From the NCBI GenBank assembly GCA_963762575.1, contig CAVXLL010000021.1:1-64000 (forward strand): a DNA stretch of 64,000 nucleotides, written 5' to 3'. Origin of the DNA: AP-15 sp963762575. GTDB lineage: Bacteria; Pseudomonadota; Alphaproteobacteria; ATCC43930; CGMCC-115725. Positions within the stretch are counted from its first letter, which is position 1; every line of letters begins with the position of its first letter. The translations under genes were made by a program, and so were the position numbers. The notes beneath the pieces were generated by a model. The model ran no database searches, was not told the DNA's origin, and worked only from the letters and a program-made list of their open reading frames with translations. This document shows, in pieces, positions 47,830 to 58,822 of the stretch.

Positions 47830-49140
47830 AACACCGTGGTGGCGGTAGCGCCGATTTTCGATGTGTTCGACAATGGGCTGATCGCGTACATCGCCCCAGG
47901 GTTGTTCGCCGCAAAAATCTTTACTCCGACGACCTCGGGGTTCTTCGACATTAACGGTTTTGCCAGCCTTGTCGCTTCGACCTTTCTCGGCATGTTCATC
48001 GGGACTCTGCTGTTCAGCTCGCTTTCCGATCTCTTCGGTCGGCGGACGATCTTCACCTTCGCGCTTGTGTGGTATTCGCTCGCCACGCTGATGATGGCTT
48101 TCCAGTCGACCCCGCTGGCGATCGATCTATGGCGCTTCGCTGCCGGTTGCGGCATTGGTGTCGGCTGATCACGGTTGACACCTATTTGTCGGAGCTGATG
48201 CCGAAGGATCGGCGCGGCCAAGCCTTTGCCTTCAACCAATCGTTTCAGTTCCTGGCCTACCCCTCGGTCGCGTTCCTCTCCTGGGCGTTGGTGCCCACCA
48301 ATTTGCTCGGCCTAGAGGGGTGGCGCTGGGTAACCATCATCGCGGCCGCGGGTGCGATCGTCGTGTGGTGGATCCGGCTCGCCCTGCCAGAAATCCCCGC
48401 GCTGGCTCGCCCAGCACGGTCGGGGTGCTGATGCCGAGCGTATCACCGCGATAATGGAGCAAAGGGTGCAGGCCGAGAGCGGTCGGCCCTTGCCGCCGCC
48501 AGAAGTCCTCCCGGATGAAGTTGAGCAAGGTCACGGGGCATGGCTCGAAATCTGGCGGCAGCCGTATCGCGACCGCACGATCATGCTGATCGTCTTCAAC
48601 CTATTGCAGTCCATCGGCTACTACGGTTTTGCCAGCTGGGTCCCGACGCTCCTGGTATCGCAAGGGATCACGATCACGAAATCCCTCCTCTATACATTTG
48701 TCATCGCGCTTGCGAACCCAATCGGTCCGTTGGTCGCCTCAAGTATCGCAGACCGCGTCCATCGCAAATGGCAGCTCGTCGGCTCGTGCGCGTGTCTTGC
48801 TGTCTTCGGGCTGATCTTCTCGCAGATGACGACGGCCGCCGGCATCATTGTGATGGGCGTGCTGATCACCTTTTCGACGACCAATCTGTCGTATTCCTTT
48901 CATGCGTTTCAGGCGGAATTGTATCCGACCCGGATCCGCTCTCGCGCCATTGGGTTCACCTATTCGTGGAGCCGCTTCAGTACGATTTTCGTCGGCTTTA
49001 TGGTGGCATTCTTTCTGCGCGAGTACGGCACAACTGGCGTGTTCGGGTTTATAGCCGCGGCGATGGTGGCGTGTTGCCTGGTGATCGGCCTCATGGGGCC
49101 GCAAACCGCTCGTCTGCGGCTTGAGCAGATTTCTCATTAG
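47830..49140 (+). pseudogene. MFS metabolite transporter, two frameshifts and lost N-terminus
   Basis: Three frames give helices in order: FDVFDNGLIAYIAPGLFAAK, FLGMFIGTLLFSSLSDLFGR (motif A) up to GCGIGVG; LITVDTYLSELMPKDRRGQA to WWIRLALPE; and SPRWLAQHGR through NLLQSIGYYGFASWVPTLLV to the end at 49140. Frameshifts lie near 48165 and 48400. Probably a sugar or aromatic-acid carrier. The 5' end is replaced by IS5 debris. Confidence 0.78.
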
Positions 49141-49168
49141 AGTATCCTTCCGATTAGGTCGAGCCGGA

Positions 49169-49995
49169 ATGCGCATACTAGGTCTCGTCGTCTTTCTCGT
49201 ATCCAACCTCTGGATGGTGAGCGCCATCACCGAAGACGCGACCAAACTCAGAGAAGAGATTTCGGTTCCCGTCGAATATCAGGGCCGGCAGATCCAGCTG
49301 ACGGGTTGGTTCCAAAAGCCGGCGACGTCGGGGCCGTTCCCGGTCGTCATCGTCTTGCACAGCTGTTCGGGCTATTATGCCAACATGGCTGGCGGCTCGT
49401 TGCCGGGCTGGGTCTTCTTTTGCAGCAGCAAGGCTATGCGACCTTCAAACTCGACAGCTTTACGGCGCGCGGCCAGACCGAGGTGTGCGCGAGCAACGCC
49501 GTGACTGGCGGCGATCGCGCCGGCGACGTGCTGGTGGCGGCGGCGCTGCTGGCTACACGGCCGGACGTGAGGCCCGACCGGATAGCTGCGATCGGCTTTT
49601 CGCATGGTGGCGGCACCGCGGTCTACGTCGCGCGCGACCACATGGAATTGCGGCCGCTACGGGCGCAGCTGGCGGCTCGCGGCGGCAGGCTCGTGGCCAG
49701 CATCGGGCTCTATCCGGGCTGTGGCAGCCCGGACGGCAATCCAGTCATTGTGCCGCTGCTCGCGTTGAGCGGTGGCCTCGATGACTGGACACCGGCAGCG
49801 CGATGTGTGGCGCTCGCGAACACGCCGGCCAACCGTCTGATGACCGTCCAGGTCTACCCCAGCGCCTATCACGCCTTCGACGTGCAGGGGATGCGTGACC
49901 ATTACAAGCTGGGCCATATGCTGGCCTACGACGCCGCTGCGACCATGGACGCACATGTTCGGGTGCAGGCCTTTCTCTATCGATACCTGAATTGA
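49169..49995 (+). pseudogene. Dienelactone-hydrolase-family protein, one frameshift
   Basis: The start at ATG 49169 is followed by a signal-like segment (LGLVVFLVSNLWMVSAI) and VVIVLHSCSGYYANMAGGSL. One T is missing near 49422 in CTTCTTTTGCAG. The next frame continues LLQQQGYATFKLDSFTARGQ, the nucleophile elbow GFSHGG and YPSAYHAFD with the catalytic His, ending FLYRYLN. Its final part is duplicated at 42880-43062. Confidence 0.85.
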
Positions 49996-50079
49996 GGAGT
50001 CCGGTAACGACTTCGCCCCAACGGACTCGCCGCTGGAGGAAGCAAATTCGAATCCCCTGTCCGGGGGCTGTTGGCGAAG

Positions 50080-50195
50080 AGCCGCCGCACTTCCAGGGCC
50101 GGCCGCACGATCACGCGGATTGCGGTTGCCTTCGAAGCCGGCCGCGACGGCTTCTGGCTGGCGCGCTGGCTTGCGGCGCGTGGGGTTGACTTTAT
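50080..50195 (+). pseudogene. IS110-family transposase fragment
   Basis: A short in-frame piece reads TITRIAVAFEAGRDGFWLAR followed by WLAARGVD, a typical early segment of IS110 (DEDD) transposases. Both flanks are unrelated. Confidence 0.6.
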
Positions 50196-50410
50196 CCTTC
50201 GATACGAGCGGCCACGAACAGGCCGTTTGGCTGATGGAAGATCAATTCGTCGAGGCTCGCCTCGCCGCGGAATTCGACGATGAAGCCCTCCAGTTCGAGG
50301 ACACGAAACTTTCGGCTCCGCAGAGGCGTAAGGCGATAGGCCGGCTGATTCTCGGGATTCAACACAAGCTGACCTTCCGCATCAAGCGTCACGCGATGGG
50401 TCGTCGCTAC
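50195..50410 (-). pseudogene. C-terminal domain fragment of a serine hydrolase (DUF3471-like)
   Basis: The piece reads RVTLDAEGQLVLNPENQPAY, RLTPLRSRKFRVLELEGFIV and EFRGEASLDELIFHQPNG. This is the lipocalin-like tail often attached to beta-lactamase-family proteins. It could derive from the hydrolase at 44.6 kb or from a related one. Confidence 0.55.
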
Positions 50411-50944
50411 GCTCGATGACGGAAGACCTGGCGCGCGAACTCGAAGAAGCGATGACGATGCCTGCTCGATTGCCTGAGCGCAGTGCACCATCGCGCGAGC
50501 GGGTGGTATTGTAGCCGTGATGTCAGGAACCAAGCGCATAAGCATCGGTGCGGACGAGGAGACCGACGGTCACGCTGCTAAGACGGCTGGGCACCTAAAG
50601 TCGGGTTCGCAGCGAACTCCCTGCTGGAGCGAGCCGGATTCGAACCCTCGGTCCCGCTTGACACCAGCCCGGGATGCGAGGCGCTTTTGCTGGAGCGTTT
50701 TGGCTCCGGATCAGATGGATCAAAATGGGGCGGAAAATCAAGGAAAACCGCCATTTTGACCCCCAGGGAGGGAAGATTAGGAATTGGGACTGTCTCGCAG
50801 TGAGCTCTCGCGGAAAATCGTGTGATCTAGACCGTCTGAGCGGGGAGAGCTGATGCCGAGCCGGCCTGAAGCTAATTTGACAGCTTGCGTAGCGCGGCCC
50901 TAGGCTTGGCCTTTGTCCTTCACCGCCCGTCCCGGGAGATCACC
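50411..50944. other. Non-coding stretch with repeat-like sequence
   Basis: No gene is supported. Around 50620-50660 the sequence GAGCCGGATTCGAACCCTCG resembles the inverted T-arm-type repeat; it is not part of a complete tRNA. Confidence 0.35.
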
Positions 50945-51424
50945 ATGCCGCCCGATGGAACCATGAAGATCGCTCAAAGCCCCGAAGATCTCCGCACCAA
51001 GGTCAACGCACAGGTCGTGGAAGGAAAGCCGACCTTCTTCAGGCTGGAGGCTCAGCTTCCGCAGCAGGGCCGCACCGACACGCCGATGGCCGCCTCGGAC
51101 AAGATGTGGGTCGTGCTGAAGACCTATGCGGCAGACGGCGAGAACGGTCTGCATGCTCATCCGAACGAGGACCACACCTTTGTCGTCCTGCAAGGCGAAG
51201 CGACGTTCTATGGGCCGAACGAGGAGACCCGCACGATCGGCAAGAACGAAGGCGTACTATTACCGCACGGTACTTTTTATTGGTTCAAGGCGACAAGCGA
51301 TGAACCACTGGTGATGGTGCGTGTCGGCGCTGCTGCGTTCGACGGGATCGACCGTCACGGCCGCATTAACCCGATGGCAGCGAGATGCGGGGTGACTCGG
51401 TCGAGAACAAACAAGTCGAACTGA
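50945..51424 (+). CDS. Cupin-domain protein, C-terminus probably frameshifted
   Basis: The start at ATG 50945 with GGGAG upstream gives 159 residues. The cupin motif is GLHAHPNEDHTFVVLQGEAT, followed by LLPHGTFYWFKA and a His/Glu set suited to a metal site. The function could be a dioxygenase, isomerase or sensor. The last 20 residues look unnatural: one base missing near 51375 would instead give GDSVENKQVELIMSDRWF ending about 51450, which fits family tails better. The core is intact and possibly functional. Confidence 0.65.
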   Translation: MPPDGTMKIAQSPEDLRTKVNAQVVEGKPTFFRLEAQLPQQGRTDTPMAASDKMWVVLKTYAADGENGLHAHPNEDHTFVVLQGEATFYGPNEETRTIGKNEGVLLPHGTFYWFKATSDEPLVMVRVGAAAFDGIDRHGRINPMAARCGVTRSRTNKSN

Positions 51425-51537
51425 TCATGTCCGACCGATGGTTTCGCTGATCCGCTAAATCCGGCAGGCGAACCCGGGCGCCGCGGCGTCATCGCGCCTC
51501 TGAAATTTTCGGGCGGAGTGCCGGCCAGAGTCCGGCA

Positions 51538-52851
51538 TTAACAGGCTGCAGAAAAAGGCGCGAGTTTTGGGTGGATTTTAGAATTCATTGTCTGAATACC
51601 CGCCTTGGTTTCTGCAATGCAGCGATTGCGATGCGCCGGGATGGGAGTTTTGCTCCGCCTGGGGGTATTGGGGCAGAGTTCGGGCATGGCTACGCCGCCG
51701 CACCCAATAGCTTGGGCAGCCGGACAAGATTGTAAGCGGTGGCCGTGAGGGTGAAGATCCATCCGACGCGCGCCAGGCCGCGATGACGGGTCTTGCGCAA
51801 TCCGGCAGCCGCTTTGGTCCAGCCGAAGATCTGCTCGATCCGCTTGCGGCACCGGCAACTGAGGTCGTAGCCGGGGTGGCGGGTGGTGCGGCGATCGATC
51901 GCCGAGCGCCGGTTGCGAGTGTTCTGGGCGAGGTGAGGCGTGACGTTGCCCTGGCGCAGCGCGGCGACGAACGCGGCGGCATCGTAGGCTTTGTCGGCCG
52001 CCAGCGTAATGCGGTGGTTTCCCGGCCGGGCGGCGACCATCTCGAGCGCCGCCTCGCGTTCGGCGGTGCCGGTGGCCAGGGTCAGCCGGGTATCGACTAC
52101 CAGACTTGCGGTTCTCCATCAGGACGCGCCCCATATAGGCCAGTTTTGCTGCCTGCCCGGGCCCTTTGCGATACAACCAGGCATCCGCATCGGTGGTCGA
52201 GGCGTGCGTCTCGTTGCTGCGCTTCTCGCCGTGGAAATCACGCTCCCCATTGCGACCGGCCGCCGGCGGCTCGCCGCCGCCATCCTTTGGGCGAAAGCTC
52301 TTCATGCTGGCCCAGGCCTCGATCAGCGTGCCGTCTGCCGAAAAATGCTCGGCCGAGAGCAGTTCCTTGACCCGCGGCTGGTTGAGCACCGCCGCCATGA
52401 ACTTGGCAGCAACCTCCCCCTCCACCAGCCGCTCTCGGTTCTTGGTGAACACCGTCACGTCCCAGATCGGCGCGTCCAGCGCCAAACCGACAAACCAGCG
52501 AAACAGCAGATTGTAATCCAGTTGCTCCATCAGCTGCCGTTCCGAGCGTACCGAGTAGAAGGCCTGCAACAGCAGCGCCCGCAGCAACTTTTCAGGCGGG
52601 ATCGATGGCCGTCCCAGCTTGGCGTACAGCGCCTCGAAATCCGCCGACAGTGCCGACAGCGCCAGATTCACGATCTCGCGGATCGCCCGCAGCGGATGGT
52701 TTGCCGCCACCCGCGCCTCGCAGCTTACATAGCTGAACAAAGCCCCCGTATTGAGATCCCCACCACGCATCGATGCCCCACATCTCGCTGGCCGGGCGTA
52801 TTGTACCCCAATATCTTGCCACATTCTCGGCCTTTTTCCGCATCCTGTTAA
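51538..52851 (-). mobile_element. IS5-family insertion sequence
   Basis: Ends TTAACAGGCTGCAGAAAAAG at 51538 and, inward from 52851, TTAACAGGATGCGGAAAAAG form inverted repeats. The 1.3-kb element contains one transposase gene with a frameshift. It is not in debris but nearly whole. Confidence 0.78.
51690..52770 (-). pseudogene. IS5-family transposase, one frameshift
   Basis: The start at ATG 52770 gives MRGGDLNTGALFSYVSCEAR, then HPLRAIREIVNLALSALSAD, the family N-domain LLRALLLQAFYSVRSERQLM, and HFSADGTLIEAWASMKSFRP with the first Asp. At about 52107 the frame shifts. The second frame continues NHRITLAADKAYDAAAFVAA with the second Asp, then CRKRIEQIFGWTKAAAGLRK with the Glu, to a stop at 51690. 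Confidence 0.85.
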
Positions 52852-53073
52852 TGTCGGCATATTCTCGGGAGAGCGGCACGGATTGCTGCAGTCAGGGGCA
52901 CATCCTCGCGCCGCGCCACTGGATGTGGGGCGCGGCGCTGACTTCGGTCGACGCGATGCTCGCCGGCGAGGTTGGACCGCGCGGTTCGACAGAAACATGA
53001 CGGATATGTCCCGCCCTGGCGTCCGGCGATAACATCGCCGAGCTGGATTGCTCGAGGGACCAGAAATTCGATC

Positions 53074-53108
53074 CGACTTCCTCCACCGGGGAGTCCATTG
53101 CGAACCTT
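53074..53108. repeat. Dispersed CTCC..GCGAACC repeat, copy C
   Basis: The sequence CTTCCTCCACCGGGGAGTCC followed by ATTGCGAACC is related to copies at 1269, 14692 and 21100. It lies just after the IS5 element and before the DUF1501 fragment. The rest of 52852-53166 has no gene. Confidence 0.45.
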
Positions 53109-53166
53109 GACTTTACATCCTGCGAGGCCACTGCATAGCCGGCGCTTCAATCACCTTCGACCCCTT

Positions 53167-53330
53167 GGCGACGGCCTCGCTACATTGGTCAAAGACCTCG
53201 GCAAGCGCTGGGACGATACCGTCGTCGTCATCCTTTCGGAGTTCGGCCGCACGGTTCATGAGAACGGCAACGGCGGTACCGACCATGGTCACGCCAATGT
53301 CATCATCTGGGTGCTGGGCGGAAGCGCGAC
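53167..53330 (+). pseudogene. DUF1501-family (sulfatase-like) protein, C-terminal fragment
   Basis: The piece reads GLATLVKDLGKRWDDTVVVI, LSEFGRTVHENGNGGTDHGH and ANVIIWVLGG, a conserved part of Tat-exported DUF1501 proteins. It switches without a stop into a metE-type sequence at about 53335. Confidence 0.65.
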
Positions 53331-53337
53331 GCTTGAT

Positions 53338-53839
53338 GATCGTCGAGGAATTCCGCAAGCGGGCCCAGCTCCATATGGAGGCGCTGAACCATGCGCTGGC
53401 CCAGATCCCGCCGGAGCGCGTGCGGATGCATCTGTGCTGGGGCAATTACGAGGGACCGCACCATCGCGATGTGCCGCTCGCCGAGATCATTGATGTCGTG
53501 TTCGCGGCGCGGCCAGCGACGATCTCGCTCGAGGCTGCCAACCCGCGCCACGCGCATGAATGGACCCTGTTCGAGCGGGTCAAGCTGCCGGAAGGCAAGA
53601 TCATTATTCCAGGGGTCATCGAGTCGAAATCGAACTTTATCGAGCACCCGGAGCTGATCGCGCAGCGCATCGCCCGCTACGCCAACCTCGTCGGCCGCGA
53701 CAACGTCATCGCCGGCAGCGATTGCGGCTTCGGCACCTGGGTCGGCCAGGCCGTGGTCGATCCCGACGTGGTATGGGCGAAACTGGCGGCGATGGCCGAA
53801 GGCGCCAGGCTGGCGACAAAACAATTCTGGGGCGATTGA
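53338..53839 (+). pseudogene. Cobalamin-independent methionine-synthase-like protein, C-terminal fragment
   Basis: The intact end of a MetE-like (UROD/MetE) protein: FRKRAQLHMEALNHALAQIP, RMHLCWGNYEGPHHRDVPLA, TISLEAANPRHAHEWTLFER and VIAGSDCGFGTW, with the zinc-binding His and Cys pattern (HLCWGN, SDCGFG). Only about 165 residues remain, fused in a different frame to the DUF1501 piece. It may be a shorter archaeal-type MetE relative, and its N-terminal half is lost. Confidence 0.78.
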
Positions 53840-54245
53840 GCCGGCTCGGTCCAAAATCCGCTCTCAAACAGAAGGGCTGTCCGAATTTGTCTTCCGGGTA
53901 ACGTGATCAGTCAGTCGAGGGGGCGGTGTACCTGTCGATCGGGTGGGCCGAGTTTAGCTCGTGTACTCGTGTACTCGTAAGCCAGCACAGGGCGCCTCGC
54001 TTCCAAATCATCAGGCAGCCGGCGACGATGCCGGTTGCACTCCGCGCGTCCGCACCGCTGATCCGCACGACACAGTGGTGGGACGGTAGATGACCTCTGG
54101 CATGCTCTAAATTTCGGCCGCGGTTCTAGGGGGGCGGGCGTCGCCTGGAAACGGTTTGCTTTTTGGTTAAGCTCACAATTCGTTGGTTGCTTGAGCAGGC
54201 TCGGGCCGGGAGGACCTCCCAAACGCGGAGCCAGGGAGGAGCTAG
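53840..54245. other. Intergenic stretch
   Basis: No gene is supported. A short tandem TCGTGTACTCGTGTACTCGT repeat lies near 53957. It probably contains the promoter side of the oleate hydratase gene. Confidence 0.3.
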
Positions 54246-55812
54246 ATGAAGGCGCATATTGTCGGTGGCGGGTTTGGCGGACTGGCGGCGGCCGCGTATC
54301 TCATACGGAACGCGGGGGTGTCCGGCCAAGACATCACGACTACGAGGCGGACGAGCGGATGGGTGGCGGGCTCTTTCTGGGCGGCAGTGCAGAGACTGGC
54401 TACAACATGCCCGCTTCCGTCTTTGACAAGGAATTCCGCTGTACATTCGACTTGCTTGAGACGATCCCCTCCGCAACGCGGTTCGGCTATTTCCGTTAAG
54501 GACGAATTCTTCACATTTGATACTCAGCACCCGTTCAACGACCGGGTGCACGTCATCGATCGCAACGGCCGCAGGGTGCCGCACGCCCCGCGTTTCGGCC
54601 TGAGCGTGCGCGACGGCCTCGACCTCGTGCGGCTCGGGTTGACGCCCGAAGCGATGTTGGACGGGCGGCGCATCGAGGAATTCTTTTCTCCACGGTTCTT
54701 CTCGACCGAATTCTGGTTACTCTGGTCGACAATCTTTGGGTCGTTGCCGCAGCACAGCGCGACGGAGTTTCGGCGCTACATGAACCGCGCCCTGGGCTTG
54801 TTTCCAGACTTGTCGGACCTGAGGCACGTCCTGCGCACACCCGTCAACCAATACCAGGCGTTCATCGAACCACTGGTCGCTTGGCTGCGGCCACGCGGCG
54901 TGAACTTCCTGGCCAGCGCCTTCGTTCGGGATATCGGCTTCGCGCCGTCGGATGGCCGCAGAACGGTCAACCGGGTCGACTACGAACGGGACGGTGCGGC
55001 GACATCGGTTGCGGTCGCGGCGGACGATCTCGTGCTGGTAACCACCGGATCGCAGGTCGAGGACCTTTCGGTGGGATCGATGACTGAGGCGCCACGGCCA
55101 CGGGGCAGCGGACGCTCCTCGGCGCTATGGAAGCGGCTGGCGCAGAAGCGCACCGGCTTCGGCAATCCCGACCTCTTTTTCAGCGCGGTCCAGGTGCCTT
55201 CCTCGCGCTGGGTGACCTTCACGGTCACCACGACGGGGACCGAATTCCTCGACCAGCTGTCCGCACTAACCGGCAGCAAGCCAGGAACTCGGCGGGCTTG
55301 TGACTTTGAAAAACTCGGGCTGGTTGCTGTCGCTGACGATCTTCTTCCAACCGGAAGTCATCGGCCAACCGAGCGACGCAAGCGTCTGGTGGGGTTACGG
55401 CTTGTATCCGGAACGCAACGGCGATTATGTGCCGAAACGCATGGATGCATGCACAGGCGCGGAGATCCTAGAGGAAGTGGTGCGCCAACTACGGTTCGAC
55501 CAATTGGACAGGATAAAGGCCTCATCAATCTGCATCCCCTGCGATATGCCCTATGTGAACAACATCTGGATGCCGCGCAGCCGCACCGACAGGCCTCCCA
55601 TGGTTCCGGAGGGCGCGACCAATCTCGGACTGATCGGCCAGTATGTAGAGGTTCCGCGGGATATTGCCTTCACCATCGAATACTCGGCCCGCACGGCGTG
55701 GGAAGCAGTTCACCTCCTGCTCAAGCGCGGCCCCGCGCCGCCGCCCGTTTATCAAGGCCAATACGATCCAAAGGCGCTGTTCGCCGCGCTCAAGGTGTTT
55801 GTCTGTCAGTGA
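54246..55812 (+). pseudogene. ohyA: Oleate hydratase, three frameshifts
   Basis: The N-terminal FAD motif HIVGGGFGGLAAAAYLIRNA is followed in the next frame by YEADERMGGGLFLGGSAETG and YNMPASVFDKEFRCTFDLLE. The main frame then has DRVHVIDRNGRRVPHAPRFG, FFSTEFWLLWSTIFGSLPQH and PLVAWLRPRGVNFLASAFVR. The last frame has LLSLTIFFQPEVIGQPSDAS, WWGYGLYPERNGDYVPKRMD and YSARTAWEAVHLLLKRG, to TGA 55810. OhyA hydrates unsaturated fatty acids to 10-hydroxy acids. Breaks lie near 54340, 54480 and 55290. The order and length are otherwise complete. Confidence 0.85.
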
Positions 55813-56302
55813 CTACCTCGGGGCGATTGGCTCAGTTGCGCCCAGATCACTCCTTCAGGGCTGCCTCGACTGCCGCGCCGCGGCGCCGACATGTTTTGCC
55901 TCCAGCCGAACAGTTGTCCTGACGACCATCATTTCCTCGCACACTCGGCGGTGCCCTTCCGTGCGTTGCCAAACTGTATTGCAGCCGTCGGCAGGGATCT
56001 GCGATAGTTGCGGTGGATAGCGCTGGGCATTCTGCCGAACGAACCCTGAGTCCGGCCGTACCGAGCAGTACGATTTTCGCGCGGCCGCAAAATCCCTGAC
56101 GCGCGAACAGACACAATGGCTCAGGCGATCGATGGCCGGCACGAAAGTCGCTATCGGCGCAACGTGGCCGTTCGCCCGCGCTCTTTCTGTGCGCAGCGCG
56201 TAAGTCTGTATCAAAGTGAGATGAAGGGCGTGCCGTAGAGGCTGAACGGTTCGAGGCTCTGTGAACCCGGACGTGGGCGGCATAGGCTTCAGATCGCAGT
56301 GT
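55813..56302. other. About 490 bases without a supported gene
   Basis: Short frames on both strands show no family resemblance. It separates the ohyA end from the acyl-CoA ligase end. Confidence 0.3.
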
Positions 56303-57929
56303 TCACGCCAGCTCGTGACTCAGAGTGGGCTTATGGATCTTGCCGGTCGGCGTTCGCGGGAGTTCCGCGGCCGTGCGAAAAGCGAGCCGCGCCGGTACCT
56401 TGTAGCTTGCCAGCCGCTCGCGGCAGAAGGCGACGATCGACGCCGTGTCAACGGCCGCCCCGGCACGCAGCTCGACCACCGCTGCGACGATCTCACCCTT
56501 CGACTGATCCGGCACACCCACGACGTGGGCCTGCACGATGTCGGGATGCTGCAACAGGACTTGCTCGACCTCTAGCGGTGCGACGTTAATGCCGCCGGTC
56601 TTGATCATTTCCTTCAGCCGTCCGCGGAAACGGACGCGTCCGTCCGCCTCGATGGAGCCGAGATCGCCGGTCAGAAAATAGCCATCCTGGTCGAATGCCC
56701 CAGCATCGAGCTCCGGCGCCCTGTAATAACCGGGCGTGACGATAGCCGTTGACGGCAAGTTCGCCGATTTCGCCTTGCGGCAAGGGTCGCCTCGTAACGA
56801 GATCGACAGCACGGATCGTCATTCCGGGCAACGGCAGCCCTTGGCTGTGCAATCGGAGCTCCAACGGATCGTTGGCATCGGTCACGGCGCAGTTGCCATA
56901 AGTCTCGGTCGAGCCATAAACATTGCAGAGTTCTGGCGCCCCCAGCGCCTCGATGGTCATCGCGATGTCTTCGGGCGGGCCGATGGTGAGCCCGGTGCGC
57001 ATTGCGCCGAGGCGGCGCCGGGGGTGATCCTCGTGCTCCAGCAGAGCCCGCGCCATATTGGCCATGCCGTAATAGACGCTGCAGCGCTCGCGCTCGATCA
57101 GCGCCAGAGCCTCCCTCGCCTCGAAGCTCTCCTGCAGCACGATACAGCCGCCATGGGTCATGATCGCCGGCACCGCATTGGCCGAGCCGAACGACCAGAA
57201 CAGCGGCACCGCGAGCCACAACCGGTCGCTGGCGCGAAGGTGCTGCGTTCGCCGATATCGAAACCGTTGGCGATGCAGCGGTCCGTGCGCCAGGGTCACG
57301 CCTTTGGGAGCTGCCGTCGATCCGGACGTATAGAGGATGTAGCAGATGTGCTCTGCCCGTTACAGCTTGCTGCGCGGCGGCAAGGGCCGGTGCACCGACC
57401 AATGCGCCCCGTGCCAGGAACTCCGGCAGCGAGAAGACGCCGACCGGCGCTTGGCCGCTTACCGTCACAACGGTACGCAGGTCCGGCAGCCGCGTGCTCT
57501 TGAGAGCGCCGGGGCCGATCCGTCGAGCTCGGGGCAGAGGTCGCGCAACGCATCGAGGAAGCGCGACCGCGAAAGGCGTCGAGCGTGATCAACACCGCTG
57601 CGCCGGAGTGCTCAAGCGTCCAGGCAAGTTCGCGCGGCGTCGAGAAGGTGCTGATGGCGGCGACAATTGCGCCGATCTTAGCGGCGGCGAAAGCAGGCGA
57701 TGATCCATTCGGTTCGGTTCGTGATCAGCAGCGCGACCCGGTCGCCGTGCCGAACGCCGACGGCGAGGAGCGCCCGTGCGAAGACATCCACCCGTGCCTT
57801 GAGACCGGCGTAATCGAGACGCTCGTCGCGAAATACAACGGCCTCTGCATTGGGCTTGGCAGTCGCCATCTCATCGACCAGGTCGCCCAGCGTACGGCTG
57901 GCCGGGCATACGCCCGTGTCGACACTCAT
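56303..57929 (-). pseudogene. AMP-binding acyl-CoA ligase, at least four frameshifts
   Basis: In order: GDLVDEMATAKPNAEAVVFR, LDYAGLKARVDVFARALLAV; then a break; FSTPRELAWTLEHSGAAVLI; another break; a region with HLRASDRLWLAVPLFWSFGS, ELCNVYGSTETYGNCAVTDA and LPLPGMTIRAVDL; and finally DQDGYFLTGDLGSIEADGRV, GRLKEMIKTGGINVAPLEVE and TPTGKIHKP, ending at 56303. These are the AMP-binding motifs of a fatty-acid-type ligase. The neighbour enoyl-CoA hydratase suggests a former acyl-CoA degradation operon. Confidence 0.82.
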
Positions 57930-57938
57930 AGCGCGCCG

Positions 57939-58697
57939 TCATTCATAACGAGGCTGCCGCTTCTCGCGGAACGCGGCGATGCCCTCGGCGAAGTGGGCGC
58001 TTGCCCGCACCTCATCGCCAAGCTGCTGCTCCAGGGCCTCGCGGGTCAACGCGTGATCGGCGATCGTGGCGCTGACCTGCCGCTTCACCGCCTGTACCGC
58101 CGATGGGCTGTTCGCAGCGATCATCTCTGCGGTTTCGATCGCCCAACCCATCAGCTCGTCCCGCGGCACCAGCCGGTTTACCAGGCCGAGCCGAGCCGCC
58201 TCCGCAGCATCGATCAATCGCGCCGTCAGCAGCAGGTCCATGGCGTGAACGTAACCGATCTGCTGGATCAGCTTGATGGTCGAGCCGCCGAACGGATAGA
58301 TCGACCACTTGACCTCGGTCAGGCCAAAGCGCGCCTCGGGCACGGCGGCGCGGATGTCGGTCGACAGCATCAGCTCGAGGCCGCCGCCAACGCAGTCGCC
58401 ATTGACCGCGGCGACGATTGGCTTCGAATAGGGGTCGTTCTTCAGCAAGGCGTGGTTGACCATCCGCGCCACTTCCGGCCCGGCCGACAGATCGCCGCTG
58501 ATATCGGCGCCGACGGTAAAGGCGCGCTGGCCGGCGCCGGTCAAGATGATGCAGCGGCAATCGCCGTCGCGCTCCAGCTCGTCCCAGAGGCGACCGAGCT
58601 CGGCCAGCATCTGTCGCGTCATGGCGTTGAGGCGCGGCTGGTTGTCGACGGTGACGATGGCGACGTGCCGGCCATGCCGTGCGAGGCGGATCTCCAT
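57939..58697 (-). CDS. Enoyl-CoA hydratase/isomerase (crotonase family)
   Basis: This intact 252-residue protein has VDNQPRLNAMTRQMLAELGR (CoA binding), the oxyanion loop AFTVGADIS, VNGDCVGGGLELMLSTDIRA and ARFGLTEVKWSIYPFGGSTI. The Glu in LTE matches the first catalytic acid; the second position reads AMDLLLTA, Asp instead of Glu, so activity could be isomerase-like or altered. GGAG lies eight bases before ATG 58697. It starts the operon with the broken ligase, 9 bases apart, so co-transcription was original. Confidence 0.85.
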   Translation of the reverse strand: MEIRLARHGRHVAIVTVDNQPRLNAMTRQMLAELGRLWDELERDGDCRCIILTGAGQRAFTVGADISGDLSAGPEVARMVNHALLKNDPYSKPIVAAVNGDCVGGGLELMLSTDIRAAVPEARFGLTEVKWSIYPFGGSTIKLIQQIGYVHAMDLLLTARLIDAAEAARLGLVNRLVPRDELMGWAIETAEMIAANSPSAVQAVKRQVSATIADHALTREALEQQLGDEVRASAHFAEGIAAFREKRQPRYE

Positions 58698-58822
58698 GAA
58701 CTTGGCTCCAGCTCGATAACCAGCTTACCGTACACGAGACCTGCGGGCAGGTGGATCGCAACCGACGGCAGGTTTTGCGATATCGTCGGCACGAGCGATC
58801 CGGTGTATGGAGTGGAGCGAGG

